DNA of 64,000 nt. It comes from Bacteroidales bacterium UBA3297. Its GTDB lineage: Bacteria > Bacteroidota > Bacteroidia > Bacteroidales > Paludibacteraceae. Under the pieces are notes generated by a model, which did not search any database, was not told the DNA's origin, and worked only from the letters and a program-made list of their open reading frames with translations. This document shows, in pieces, positions 1-8,176 of the stretch. The DNA lies in assembly GCA_002362105.1 (NCBI GenBank), contig DETD01000014.1:1-64000 (forward strand). Reading direction: 5' to 3'. Each line of letters starts with the position of its first letter. Position 1 is the first letter of the stretch. Made by a program: the position numbers and the translations under genes.

Positions 1-83
1 TTTCCTCAAAGATCTCTCTTCTCGTAAGTCCCTCGAAACCGCTGTTCCCGAGGGGCACCGGGCGTTGTTCCCGATTGCGGATG
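1..83 (-). other. Transcribed leader, possible pre-16S leader with boxA-like motif
   Basis: The minus strand downstream of the promoter is more GC-rich than its surroundings. It holds an ATCTTTGA element at 6-13, resembling the boxA antitermination site found shortly before 16S rRNA in Bacteroidetes. A 64-codon minus-strand frame crosses the promoter itself and resembles nothing known, so I do not call it a gene. From about 115 to 300 I see only AT-rich spacer. Confidence 0.4.
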
Positions 84-114
84 CAAAATTAGGAGATTTA
101 TCCGAACCGGCAAA
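84..114 (-). promoter_or_regulatory. Strong Bacteroidetes promoter, probably of an rRNA operon
   Basis: On the minus strand a TTTG (111-114) lies exactly 19 bases before TAATTTTG (84-91), a perfect match to the Bacteroidetes -33/-7 consensus. It points left, off the window edge. No coding sequence follows in the 80 bases that remain. A boxA-like ATCTTTGA occurs further along the same strand. Perfect spacing, GC-rich leader and boxA-like element suggest the rRNA leader that precedes 16S rRNA; the rRNA itself is not in the window. Confidence 0.6.
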
Positions 115-306
115 CTATTTGCACGAAATATTTCTAAGAAATTTTTACTTCGGCTGATTTTCAAGCATATAAAAATTAAAAATTTCTTGATTAACATCAA
201 GATTTTTATCTAAATCAGCTATTTTTCGTTTAGCCAGAAACGATAAAACTTTACGACAAGCCAAGCACAAAAATCGAGAAATGACGGAAAAAAGGCAAAA
301 GATGGG

Positions 307-314
307 TATATTTG
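307..314 (+). promoter_or_regulatory. Candidate -7 box for the 346 gene
   Basis: TATATTTG matches the TAnnTTTG -7 consensus and lies 31 bases before the ATG at 346. No clear TTTG lies at the -33 distance. Confidence 0.4.
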
Positions 315-345
315 TAGTATTACGTACAGCACAACACCAAACAAT

Positions 346-693
346 ATGAACATAAAACATGCGGGGCTCAGTTTCCTGGCCTTTTTTCTAGAGATAGGCA
401 CCTACATTGCCCTCTACACCCTATTAGCAGGACTATGCTATGAAGCCCCCACCCCAGAAGAAGCATCAGCCATGCGCTACACATGGTACGCTTTCATTCT
501 GACAGCCATAGTCTGCAACTCGTTCAACCAACTACTCTACCTACAGATTCTAATCTGGGGAATTATAATAAAGTTTATGTACAACACCAGCTTTCCATGG
601 CTGTGTCTGGCCATCTTAGGAATTGGGCTGGTTGCTATAATAGTAAACATAATCTTGAGGCTCTACCTAAAAAAGAAACTCAGGACCAAATAA
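346..693 (+). CDS. Small integral membrane protein, unknown function
   Basis: I do not recognise this 115-residue protein. It is strongly hydrophobic with about three membrane segments: near residues 5-30, 45-75 (possibly two short helices) and 78-107. It ends in a basic tail (KKKLRTK), which by the positive-inside rule suggests a cytoplasmic C-terminus. A Bacteroidetes -7 box lies about 30 bases upstream of the ATG. The M42 peptidase gene starts 54 bases downstream on the same strand, so co-transcription is possible. No catalytic motif is visible. That the frame is real is supported by the promoter, the start and the coherent membrane topology. Confidence 0.6.
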   Translation: MNIKHAGLSFLAFFLEIGTYIALYTLLAGLCYEAPTPEEASAMRYTWYAFILTAIVCNSFNQLLYLQILIWGIIIKFMYNTSFPWLCLAILGIGLVAIIVNIILRLYLKKKLRTK

Positions 694-747
694 CAGAGAA
701 AGCCGGCTAACGACGGCACAACTAACGACAAAAACAGAAAAACGAAT

Positions 748-1833
748 ATGAACGACAAATTAGAAGAGTTTCTACTCGAATTGTTAAATACACCCAGTCC
801 TTCTGGCTACGAAGGCAAACTGATGCGGAAATTCCGCGAGTTCATCTTTCCATACGTCGATGAAGTAACATCGGACGCCATGGGAAATATAATTGCCCAC
901 AAAATCGGGAATCCAGAAAAAAGCATGATGATAGAGGCCCACGCCGATGAAATAGGATTAATGGTCACTTACATCGACAAAAACGGCTACCTCTACTTCA
1001 AACCTTTAGGCGGTGTAGATGCGAACATCCTACCCGGCATTCAAGTTACCGTGCACGGCCAAAATGGCCCGGTTGTAGGCATCATCGGCAAAAAGCCCAT
1101 CCACCTGCTTACCCCGGCCGAGCGCGAGAAACCTTCAAAAATAGAAGACCTGTGGATTGACATCAGCGCCGAAGACCGAGAGCAAGCCGAGAAGATGGTG
1201 ACAGTAGGCTCTCCGGTCACATTCCGCACCCCGGTTGTGACAATGAGCAACGGACTGATTTCCTCAAAATCGCTTGACGACAAATGCGGCCTCGCCGTGG
1301 TTGCCGGTGTGGCGCAACAATTGGCAGAACAGAAGGCTGACAGCGACATAGACCTTTACTTTGTGGCCTCGGTTCAAGAGGAAGTCGGCACACGCGGAGT
1401 GCAACCAGCAGCACAAAGCATTCACCCCAAACTCGGTATCGCCATAGACGTGACCCACGCCACCGACTATCCGGGCGTCACTCCCGAAAAATTCGGCGAT
1501 TTCAAAATCAACAAAGGCGCTGTAATCGCAATGGGACCAAACATTAACTGGAAACTCTGCAACGGGTTGAAAAATGTGGCGGAAGAAAACAATATAGCCT
1601 ACCAACTTGAAGCCATACCAAGAGCGACATCGACCGACGCAAGAACCATACAGCTGGTACACGAAGGTGTGCTAACAGGATTACTTTCTATACCCTGCCG
1701 CTATATGCACACGCCAAACGAAATTGTCTCGAAATACGACATCCAGTCGGCAATAGACATCCTTACCGAATACTGCAAAACGGACTTCGATGTAGATGAA
1801 TTTCTTCCCATCAACAACGATTTAATACAATAA
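748..1833 (+). CDS. M42 family metallopeptidase (glutamyl/leucyl aminopeptidase type)
   Basis: A 361-residue protein of normal length for peptidase family M42, whose members are dinuclear-metal cytosolic aminopeptidases often misannotated as endoglucanases. The expected metal ligands and catalytic residues are all visible: H65 and D67 in EAHADEIG, D177/D178 in SLDDKCG, E211/E212 in VQEEVGTRG, D234 in AIDVTHATD and H321 in RYMHTPNE. A TSTDA segment near residue 296 is also typical. There is no signal peptide, so it should be cytoplasmic and act in peptide turnover. It lies between two unrelated genes on the same strand. Exact substrate preference cannot be read from the sequence. Confidence 0.93.
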   Translation: MNDKLEEFLLELLNTPSPSGYEGKLMRKFREFIFPYVDEVTSDAMGNIIAHKIGNPEKSMMIEAHADEIGLMVTYIDKNGYLYFKPLGGVDANILPGIQVTVHGQNGPVVGIIGKKPIHLLTPAEREKPSKIEDLWIDISAEDREQAEKMVTVGSPVTFRTPVVTMSNGLISSKSLDDKCGLAVVAGVAQQLAEQKADSDIDLYFVASVQEEVGTRGVQPAAQSIHPKLGIAIDVTHATDYPGVTPEKFGDFKINKGAVIAMGPNINWKLCNGLKNVAEENNIAYQLEAIPRATSTDARTIQLVHEGVLTGLLSIPCRYMHTPNEIVSKYDIQSAIDILTEYCKTDFDVDEFLPINNDLIQ

Positions 1834-1984
1834 GCCTGTGCCACTGGTCCTTTTCTGGAGGGCAGACGGTCTGCTTTGAGAAAGCACAAACTCGTCTACA
1901 AAACAGTAAGCAACGAGGGGGCGGAAGTTGTTTTCGAAGAATATAACATATCTCTCACAATTGATTCGTTATTGCAGATACAAT

Positions 1985-2743
1985 ATGAAGAAATTTATAT
2001 TATCGCTTACCGCATTGATGATGATGGTGTACGGAATAAACTGCACTACGCTGAAGAAACAGGCCTCTACCAATCCAACATGTTCAGGACAAGTGACAGG
2101 TCACAACTTTGTAGACCTCGGTTTACCAAGTGGCATACTATGGGCAACCTGCAATGTGGGAGCAACCCGTCCAACCGAATACGGCGACCTCTTCGCCTGG
2201 GGCGAGCCCAAGCCAAAAACAAGCTATTGGAAGGACACCTACAAATGGTGTGAGAACAAAAAGACAGACAGTTTGGGTGTTCCGCACGATTACACCAAAT
2301 ATTGTACTGACAGCGCCTACGGAACCATTGACAACAAAACGGAGTTGGAAGCGGAAGACGATGCAGCGACAGCCAACTGGGGGTATCCATGGCGCATGCC
2401 AACTCTTGATGAAATCAGAGAACTGTATTATGGTTGCGAGTGGGAGTGGGCAAACAATTACAACGGCACTGGCGTAGCCGGAATGGTTGGGACCTCAACA
2501 AAAAACAAAAACACAATATTCTTGCCTGCCGGAGGTTTCCGTCTCGGGCCAGACCTCTACAACAGCGGTGAACACAACAACTTACACTGCGGCTACTATT
2601 GGTCGTCTTCGCTTTATAAGGGAACTAGCGTCGGTGCACACAACCTCATTCTCAGCAACAAGTCTCTTCCTTATAACCACATTGACTGGCGCAAACCCTT
2701 TACTCGCTACTACGGTTTAAGTGTTCGTGCCGTTGTGAGGTAA
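1985..2743 (+). CDS. Secreted FISUMP-domain (TIGR02145-like) protein
   Basis: I chose the ATG at 1985 because it opens a signal peptide (MKKFILSLTALMMMVYG) ending near a cysteine; the longer frame from 1928 has an implausible N-terminus. A lipoprotein is possible but the lipobox (INC) is poor. The mature part is a FISUMP domain of about 200 residues: VDLGLPSGILWATCNVGA, then EYGDLFAWGE, WRMPTLDEIREL, IFLPAGGFR and YYWSSSL, ending LSVRAV. FISUMP proteins are abundant, poorly understood surface or secreted proteins of Fibrobacter and Bacteroidales, related to C-type-lectin/FGE-like folds. Two further copies lie at 23354 and 53216. Confidence 0.85.
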   Translation: MKKFILSLTALMMMVYGINCTTLKKQASTNPTCSGQVTGHNFVDLGLPSGILWATCNVGATRPTEYGDLFAWGEPKPKTSYWKDTYKWCENKKTDSLGVPHDYTKYCTDSAYGTIDNKTELEAEDDAATANWGYPWRMPTLDEIRELYYGCEWEWANNYNGTGVAGMVGTSTKNKNTIFLPAGGFRLGPDLYNSGEHNNLHCGYYWSSSLYKGTSVGAHNLILSNKSLPYNHIDWRKPFTRYYGLSVRAVVR

Positions 2744-2807
2744 TTCATAGACTAGGAGCAGCAAAAAGGGAAGACAACACCTCCATCAGCGAAAGCAAGC
2801 ATAAACC

Positions 2808-3632
2808 TTATTTGGACTGCTGGCTGGTAGTACCGAAAGGCCACGATTTTTTCATCTTGAAATGTTTCACTTTATCCTCTGTCCCTATCCTAAAATAGAC
2901 ACTGATGTAAACACGATCATTAAGCCAAGGCTGTCCCGAAGCCCCAAGGGATCTGCCACGAGCAAGAAATTCCCTCAGATTCGCACTAAGAACACTTCCT
3001 CCTTCTTCGGGTAGAGAACAATCCATACAGTCAAATTTTGAAAATCTGACTTTCGAAATAGGAGGTGAAATTTTACCGTCTCTTGTTTTCAAAAAAAGTC
3101 GTATGTCCTTCTTGTAGTCAATGTCATGTTCAAACCATCCGTTACTCAAATTGGCAGTATATTTCTTTTGGTCTGTCCCCACGTATTCAACGTATAAATC
3201 AATAGGCGTTAACAAGCTGTATACCTTATCAAAAATCGGCGTTTGGGAGGCATCTTCAACTTTCACCCTAATCGTCATGCCAGCGCTGTAGTTAGGGGCA
3301 CAGACATACAGGCCACGCAACTCGAAGCCATGGAAAAATTCATTGTTGACTTTTCCCCATTCCAGTTTAAAGGGCAGGTCTGCTGTTAGACGATAATCTT
3401 GTTTAGAGCCAACCAACAACATTTCGTTTTCGCTAATGCGTTTGAATTTCACAATGTTGCACAGCGGGTTGTCGCTGTCTACCGCATAGTTGTACTTATT
3501 TTTTATCTTCAAGTGGAAAGTGTCACCATCAAGGGGTTCTGCGTAGGACCTATCAGAACCTTGAGAGGTTAAATTCTGGGCAGAGCATATACTGCTTATA
3601 CAGAGGAATATAGCAAATACTATCTGTTTCAT
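2808..3632 (-). CDS. Secreted protein, tandem paralog 1 of 4, unknown function
   Basis: The last copy in the direction of transcription of a four-gene tandem family (2808-6235) that I do not recognise. It has 274 residues and begins with a cleavable signal peptide (MKQIVFAIFLCISSICSAQ). Family landmarks are a CDTFxL-like segment (here GDTFHL), PLCNIVKFKRI, EMLLVGSKQDYRLTAD, FKLEWGKVN, a DLYVEYVGTDQK segment and FFLK-like DIRLFLKTRDG. This is the most divergent copy. It carries three cysteines late in the protein, two of them in DCMDC, an arrangement shared with paralog 3. It is probably periplasmic or surface exposed after Sec export; no T9SS tail or lipobox is visible. It has its own promoter-like box at 3681-3688. 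Confidence 0.75.
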   Translation of the reverse strand: MKQIVFAIFLCISSICSAQNLTSQGSDRSYAEPLDGDTFHLKIKNKYNYAVDSDNPLCNIVKFKRISENEMLLVGSKQDYRLTADLPFKLEWGKVNNEFFHGFELRGLYVCAPNYSAGMTIRVKVEDASQTPIFDKVYSLLTPIDLYVEYVGTDQKKYTANLSNGWFEHDIDYKKDIRLFLKTRDGKISPPISKVRFSKFDCMDCSLPEEGGSVLSANLREFLARGRSLGASGQPWLNDRVYISVYFRIGTEDKVKHFKMKKSWPFGTTSQQSK

Positions 3633-3680
3633 ATTCTTAAGGCACTTAATTTGACGGCTATTTCTCTAACTATTTATGTA

Positions 3681-3688
3681 CAAATATA
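3681..3688 (-). promoter_or_regulatory. -7 box of paralog 1
   Basis: TATATTTG on the minus strand, 48 bases before the ATG. The same box and the intervening leader recur before all four paralogs. Confidence 0.5.
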
Positions 3689-3724
3689 GCTCATTCTTAG
3701 AGTTCAGAGTAACTGAATCCCATT

Positions 3725-4492
3725 TTATCGTATTATTTCATACACTCTTCTCACACTCTTTGTGCCATCTTTAGAAATGACAGTGATGTATATTGTAGTA
3801 AAATCTCTATTGACAAAAACGCTTTTCAAATCCTCGCGGAGGGTACCCCCTTTGTTATCTGGCAGGAGACCGTCACAACGGTCAAATCTTTTAAAACTCA
3901 TTTTCTCAATGGGATACATTGTATCTCCGCCTCTTTCTTTTAAAAAGAAACGTATATCATTTTGGGGATCGAAGTCATTTTTAGGCCATCCGCACTTCAG
4001 GTTGTCAATATATGTTTTTTGGTCTTTCCCAACGTATTCAACATATAAGTCAACAACCCGTAATGTTCTGTACTCCCTATAGAAAATAGCTTTTTTGTTT
4101 GAATCCTCAATTTTCACACTAATCGTCATGCCAGAGTTGTAGTCTGGCACATAGGCACGCAGGCCCAACAACTCGAAGACATGGGAACTGCCTTTGTTGA
4201 TTTTCCTCCATTCAAGTTTAAAGGGATAGTCTGCAGTCAGGCGATAGTTTTGTTTGTCGCCAATCAACAACATCTCGTTGTCTTTAATGCGTTTGAATCT
4301 CAAAATATTGCACAGTGGATCGTCGCAGTCTACCACATTGTCACTCCATTCTCTAATCCCCAGATAAAATGTGTCACATGCCCAGTAATTAGCATAAAAG
4401 TATTGGGGCTTATCGGGACTTTTGGAAGTTGTCTTCTGTGCAGAGCATATACTGCAAACACAGAGGAGCACTGCGAATAGTATCTGTTTCAT
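3725..4492 (-). CDS. Secreted protein, tandem paralog 2 of 4, unknown function
   Basis: 255 residues with signal peptide MKQILFAVLLCVCSICSAQ. It shares with paralogs 3 and 4 the blocks PLCNILRFKRIKDNEM, LIGDKQNYRLTADYPFKLEW and DLYVEYVGKDQK, and shares RFFLKERGGDTMYPIEK only with paralog 3. The C-terminal 70 residues are its own, ending VYEIIR. No known domain is visible. It is probably exported to the periplasm or surface. It lies 92 bases downstream of paralog 1's promoter side and has its own TATATTTG box at 4540-4547, so each copy may be transcribed separately. Function unknown; repetition and C-terminal variation suggest a surface or binding role (inference). Confidence 0.8.
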   Translation of the reverse strand: MKQILFAVLLCVCSICSAQKTTSKSPDKPQYFYANYWACDTFYLGIREWSDNVVDCDDPLCNILRFKRIKDNEMLLIGDKQNYRLTADYPFKLEWRKINKGSSHVFELLGLRAYVPDYNSGMTISVKIEDSNKKAIFYREYRTLRVVDLYVEYVGKDQKTYIDNLKCGWPKNDFDPQNDIRFFLKERGGDTMYPIEKMSFKRFDRCDGLLPDNKGGTLREDLKSVFVNRDFTTIYITVISKDGTKSVRRVYEIIR

Positions 4493-4539
4493 ATTCTTAA
4501 GGCACTTAAATTGACGGCTATTTCACTAACTATTATGTA

Positions 4540-4547
4540 CAAATATA
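4540..4547 (-). promoter_or_regulatory. -7 box of paralog 2
   Basis: TATATTTG on the minus strand, 47 bases before the ATG, preceded and followed by sequence conserved among the four paralog leaders. Confidence 0.5.
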
Positions 4548-4581
4548 GTCTATTCTTGGAACAAAGAGCATCTGTATGCCA

Positions 4582-5355
4582 TCATTTTCCACTTTCTCGT
4601 TTCATATAATGAGATATTTGACAAGACTCTGTTCCATCTTTAAATTCGATTATGACGAAAATTTTTCTCAAGCTACTACAACGGGCAAGATATCCTCTCA
4701 AATACTCGCTGAGGGTATCCCCATAGTTAGCTGGAAGGTTACAGTCATAACAGTCAAACATGTGAAATCTGATTTTCTCAATGGGATACATAGTATCTCC
4801 GCCTCTTTCTTTCAAAAAGAAACGCACCTCCCTTTTGGGATCGAAGTCTGGTATAGTCCATCTGCACATCATATTGGCGATATGCGGCTTTTGGTCGGTC
4901 CCTACATATGCAATATATAAGTCAACAGGCCTTAGCGATCTGTACTCCCTATAAAAATTAGTTTTTTTGTTTGAATCTTCAACTTTCGCACTAATCGTCA
5001 TACCAGGGCTGTAGTCTGGAACACTGGTGCGCAAGCCTAACAACTCGAAGCGGCCTTTATTAATTTTCCTCCATTCAAGCTTAAAGGGATAGTCTGCTGT
5101 CAAGCGATAGTTTTGTTTGTCGCCAATCAACAACATCTCGTTGTCTTTAATGCGTTTGAATCTCAAAATATTGCACAGAGGTTCGTCGCAGTCTACCACT
5201 TTGTCGTTCCATTTTCTGAACTCCAGGTAAAACGAATCACATTTTAATGAATAAGCCAAAAAATATTGGGGCTTATCGGGACTTTGGGAAGTTGTCTTCT
5301 GTGCAGAGCATAGACTGCAAACACAGAGGAGCACTGCGAATAGTATCTGTTTCAT
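4582..5355 (-). CDS. Secreted protein, tandem paralog 3 of 4, mosaic copy
   Basis: 257 residues with signal peptide MKQILFAVLLCVCSLCSAQ. Residues 1 to about 140 are almost identical to paralog 4, also at the DNA level (about 400 bases, offset 880). From about residue 175 it instead follows paralog 2 (RFFLKERGGDTMYPIEK). It therefore looks like a mosaic produced by duplication and gene conversion. The last 60 residues are unique, with a CYDC pair comparable to DCMDC in paralog 1. No recognised domain. Expected outside the cytoplasm. The promoter-like box is at 5400-5407. Confidence 0.8.
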   Translation of the reverse strand: MKQILFAVLLCVCSLCSAQKTTSQSPDKPQYFLAYSLKCDSFYLEFRKWNDKVVDCDEPLCNILRFKRIKDNEMLLIGDKQNYRLTADYPFKLEWRKINKGRFELLGLRTSVPDYSPGMTISAKVEDSNKKTNFYREYRSLRPVDLYIAYVGTDQKPHIANMMCRWTIPDFDPKREVRFFLKERGGDTMYPIEKIRFHMFDCYDCNLPANYGDTLSEYLRGYLARCSSLRKIFVIIEFKDGTESCQISHYMKRESGK

Positions 5356-5399
5356 ATTCTTAAGTCACTTAAACTGGCGGCTATTTCACTGACTATGTA

Positions 5400-5407
5400 C
5401 AAATATA
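5400..5407 (-). promoter_or_regulatory. -7 box of paralog 3
   Basis: TATATTTG on the minus strand, 44 bases before the ATG, within the leader shared by the family. A TTTG (5424-5427) lies upstream at a short spacing of 16. Confidence 0.45.
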
Positions 5408-5461
5408 GCTTATTCTTGGAACTCAAAGCAACGGTAAGCCTTCACTTCCCTCTTTTATACG

Positions 5462-6235
5462 TCATTCATCTTTTATATAATACGACGTCTTTATTCTATT
5501 CTTTTGTCCAGTTTCATATTCTACATAAATGCTTACTCCATCGTTACGTTTTCTACGATATGCAAGATATCTTCTCAAATTCTCGGTGAGGGTATCCCCT
5601 TTGACTGCTGGCGGGAGACTATACTCCATGGATGAAGGTGTACGCATGCTGAGACTCTTAATGGGAGGCAGAATTTCTCCTCCTCTTTCTTTCAAAAAGA
5701 GACGCATCTCCTTTTGAGGATCGAAGTCAGGTTTAGGCCATCCGCACGATAGGTTGGCGATATGCGGCTTTTGGTCTGTCCCTACGTATTCAACATATAA
5801 GTCAATACTCGGTAACAATCTGTACTCCCTATAAAAATTAGTTTTTTTGTTTGAATCTTCAACTTTCGCACTAATCGTCATACCAGGGCTGTAGTCTGGA
5901 ACACTGGTGCGCAAGCCTAACAACTCGAAGCGGCCTTTATTAATTTTCCTCCATTCAAGCTTAAAGGGATAGTCTGCTGTCAAGCGATAGTTTTGTTTGT
6001 CGCCAATCAACAACATCTCGTTGTCTTTAATGCGTTTGAATCTCAGAATGTTGCACAGAGGTTCGTCGCAGTCTACCACTTTGTCGTTCCATTTTCTGAA
6101 CTCCAGGTAAAACGAATCACATTTTAATGAATAAGCCAAAAAATATTGGGGCTTATCGGGACTTTTGGAAGTTGTCTTCTGTGCAGGGCATAGACTGCAA
6201 ACACAGAGGAGCACTGCGAATAGTATCTGTTTCAT
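5462..6235 (-). CDS. Secreted protein, tandem paralog 4 of 4, unknown function
   Basis: The first copy in the direction of transcription. I chose the start at 6235 (MKQILFAVLLCVCSLC, 257 residues) because it matches the signal peptide of the other copies; the longer frame from 6283 would begin inside the -7 box. The N-terminal half is nearly identical to paralog 3. The C-terminal part diverges (RLFLKERGGEILPPIKS) and lacks the paired cysteines of copies 1 and 3. It has the best promoter of the set, TTTG-N19-TATATTTG at 6281-6311. No family is recognised. It is exported, with location beyond the inner membrane uncertain. Confidence 0.8.
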   Translation of the reverse strand: MKQILFAVLLCVCSLCPAQKTTSKSPDKPQYFLAYSLKCDSFYLEFRKWNDKVVDCDEPLCNILRFKRIKDNEMLLIGDKQNYRLTADYPFKLEWRKINKGRFELLGLRTSVPDYSPGMTISAKVEDSNKKTNFYREYRLLPSIDLYVEYVGTDQKPHIANLSCGWPKPDFDPQKEMRLFLKERGGEILPPIKSLSMRTPSSMEYSLPPAVKGDTLTENLRRYLAYRRKRNDGVSIYVEYETGQKNRIKTSYYIKDE

Positions 6236-6280
6236 ATTCTTAAGGCACTTAAACAAACAGCTATTATTAATTACTGTATA

Positions 6281-6311
6281 CAAATATAGAAAAGAAACTT
6301 TTTAGAACAAA
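6281..6311 (-). promoter_or_regulatory. Full promoter of paralog 4
   Basis: Minus-strand TTTG (6308-6311), 19-base spacer, TATATTTG (6281-6288): a perfect Bacteroidetes promoter, 46 bases before the ATG at 6235. Confidence 0.7.
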
Positions 6312-6353
6312 TAAATCCGCATATTTCAAACGAAGGAAAGATGTTCCTAAAAG

Positions 6354-6396
6354 AACAGCCGGCACCACCCTAAGGCAATGCCGGCCGCTGTTTTTT
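6354..6396 (-). terminator. Probable terminator of the YitT/YczE-like gene
   Basis: Hairpin with arms AACAGCCGGCA and TGCCGGCCGCTGTT (three-base bulge) just after the stop at 6401. The T-run is better on the plus strand, so polarity is uncertain. Confidence 0.5.
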
Positions 6397-6400
6397 ATGT

Positions 6401-7141
6401 TTAATTTTTCTTTTTCTTATAACGTGCAAGTCCGTAAATGTAGCGACGGAACCCCGGTTGGTAAGTCAGCACTTTATCGAACCAACCCAGACGTTGGTTG
6501 ACAAAACGGACAACCAGCCCGACAGCCACCATAGAAACAAGAGTGCCAACGCCAACAATATGGGACTGCCATGCACCAAAGAAAAGGAAGCAGGCCAAAA
6601 TGCCCAATAATACCATAACGATGTCGAGAGCAATCTTCACCTTAGGGAAAGAGAAGCCCGTAACCTTGCTTACAGCAGCGGGGAATCCCTCGCCCGGCAT
6701 AGTTACAGAGCCACAATGAACCTCAAGCGAGATGCCAACGCCCAAAATGATACAACCGGCAACCAGCGTGCAAACCTGCTGCCACAACTCGGTAAGTACA
6801 AGCCCTTCGGTAAGCAACATGTTTAAATCGAGAAGCATTCCAAACACGAAACCGATGAGTAGCTGGAAGAACTGCACCATTTCAAACTGTCGGCGTAACA
6901 CCGCAATCTGTCCAACGACCAACAAAACATTCATCAAATAAGTATATTGGCCGATCGTAAAAGAGGGAACTCCGCATCCGCCCGCGCCAGCACTTTGGAA
7001 CGCATACGGCAGAACAGAAATAACGCTAGACCCCAAATTAGAACGCACCAATGCGGCCACACCCAGAGTCATCACAAATAAAGAAAACAGCAACCACAGG
7101 TGCTGCCAGAAAAATGAAATTAGGAGTTTCTTATTTCTCAT
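6401..7141 (-). CDS. YitT/YczE-like (DUF6198-type) integral membrane protein
   Basis: 246 residues with about five to six membrane helices: roughly residues 12-32, 54-76, 85-110, 118-140, 165-187 and 190-210. The N-terminus (SLFVMTLGVAALVRSNLGSS) and the later VHCGSVTMPGEGFPAAVSKV match the YczE/YyaS/YitT family of predicted inner-membrane transporters of unknown substrate. It ends in a very basic tail (RYKKKKN). The ATG at 7141 is preceded by a TATATTTG -7 box (7171-7178). The gene stands alone, between the paralog cluster and the divergent TolB-like gene. Family assignment is from motifs; function is unknown. Confidence 0.75.
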   Translation of the reverse strand: MRNKKLLISFFWQHLWLLFSLFVMTLGVAALVRSNLGSSVISVLPYAFQSAGAGGCGVPSFTIGQYTYLMNVLLVVGQIAVLRRQFEMVQFFQLLIGFVFGMLLDLNMLLTEGLVLTELWQQVCTLVAGCIILGVGISLEVHCGSVTMPGEGFPAAVSKVTGFSFPKVKIALDIVMVLLGILACFLFFGAWQSHIVGVGTLVSMVAVGLVVRFVNQRLGWFDKVLTYQPGFRRYIYGLARYKKKKN

Positions 7142-7170
7142 ACCATATAACTAATATTCGAATTACGCCA

Positions 7171-7219
7171 CAAATATAGCAATGAAATAGTATACTTCGC
7201 TAAAAGAGAACTATCTTTG
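7171..7219. promoter_or_regulatory. Divergent -7 boxes for the 7141(-) and 7260(+) genes
   Basis: Minus-strand TATATTTG at 7171-7178 lies 29 bases before the start at 7141. Plus-strand TATCTTTG at 7212-7219 lies 40 bases before the start at 7260. Neither has a convincing TTTG at -33. Confidence 0.4.
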
Positions 7220-7259
7220 TTCACAAAGAAAACGCTTTACACTAAAAATACACATTTTT

Positions 7260-8117
7260 ATGACGAAGACAACCAGTAAACTAGAGATTTACGACACTGA
7301 AAAGCAAACACGTGTAGTAGTCAAAGAATTTCCGACCTTAATTGAGGCCCCCAATTGGACGCCCGACGGCAGATGGCTTGTATTTAACAGTAACGGCCGC
7401 CTATACAAATTGGCTGCCGACGGAACAGGAGAGGCGACAGAAATATACTCTGGCATTGCCACCCGCTGCAACAACGACCACGTCATTTCTAGCGACGGCA
7501 AGCAAATTGCAGTCAGCCACCACACCGCCAGCGACGGCAACTCACGCATCTACACCTTTCCATTCGAAGGCGGCGAGGCTAAAGAAATTACACCTGTTGG
7601 TCCGAGCTACCTACACGGATGGAGTCCCGACATGAAAAGTATGGCCTACTGCGCCTTTAGGGGAGACGCCCATGTGGTACACACACTAGATTTGGCAAGC
7701 GGCATTGAAACAGCCCACACCAAAGGCGAAGACGGATTAAGCGACGGCCCTGAATATAGTCCGGACGGCAAATACATTTGGTTTAACTGGGTAAAGACTG
7801 GCCTGATGCAGCTATGGCGCATGAAGGCAGACGGAAGCGAACAAACCCAGATGACGTTCGACGAAGACCTGAACTCGTGGTTTGCGCACGTGTCGCCAGA
7901 CGACAAACAGGTTGTTTATGTGGCCTACCACAAGGGCGACCTAAAACCAGACGAGCACCTGCCTAACAAGAACGTGGTTTTACGCCTGATGCCGGCAGAG
8001 GGTGGGAAACCGACGACAATTGTTGAGCTTTTTGGCGGACAAGGCTCCATCAACGTCAATTCGTGGGCACCAGACAGCAAACGCTTCGCATTTGTAAGCT
8101 ACGAGTTATCGGAATAA
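7260..8117 (+). CDS. TolB-like beta-propeller protein (PD40 repeats)
   Basis: 285 residues built from six WD40-like/PD40 strands, each with an SPDG-type turn: TPDGRWLVFNS, SSDGKQIAVSHH, SPDMKSMAYC, SPDGKYIWFNW, SPDDKQVVYVAY and APDSKRFAFVSY. This is the repeat of the TolB C-terminal propeller. No signal peptide or lipobox is present, and no peptidase or TolB N-terminal domain is fused, so a cytoplasmic propeller acting in binding is most likely. The ATG at 7260 lies 40 bases after a TATCTTTG box. It converges with the lipoprotein gene at 8177 through a shared terminator. The specific ligand is unknown. Confidence 0.85.
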   Translation: MTKTTSKLEIYDTEKQTRVVVKEFPTLIEAPNWTPDGRWLVFNSNGRLYKLAADGTGEATEIYSGIATRCNNDHVISSDGKQIAVSHHTASDGNSRIYTFPFEGGEAKEITPVGPSYLHGWSPDMKSMAYCAFRGDAHVVHTLDLASGIETAHTKGEDGLSDGPEYSPDGKYIWFNWVKTGLMQLWRMKADGSEQTQMTFDEDLNSWFAHVSPDDKQVVYVAYHKGDLKPDEHLPNKNVVLRLMPAEGGKPTTIVELFGGQGSINVNSWAPDSKRFAFVSYELSE

Positions 8118-8125
8118 AGACAAAG

Positions 8126-8162
8126 AAAAACGCCCGTAAGAAGATTTTTCCTACGGGCGTTT
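8126..8162. terminator. Bidirectional terminator
   Basis: Perfect 11-base stem AAACGCCCGTA / TACGGGCGTTT with a 13-base loop between two convergent genes. T-tracts on both strands make it suitable for both. Confidence 0.85.
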
Positions 8163-8176
8163 CCATTTATCTGCCA

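Noticed and set aside
6..200. 64-codon minus-strand frame at the left edge
   Set aside because: It runs through a perfect promoter and leader and has no recognisable content.
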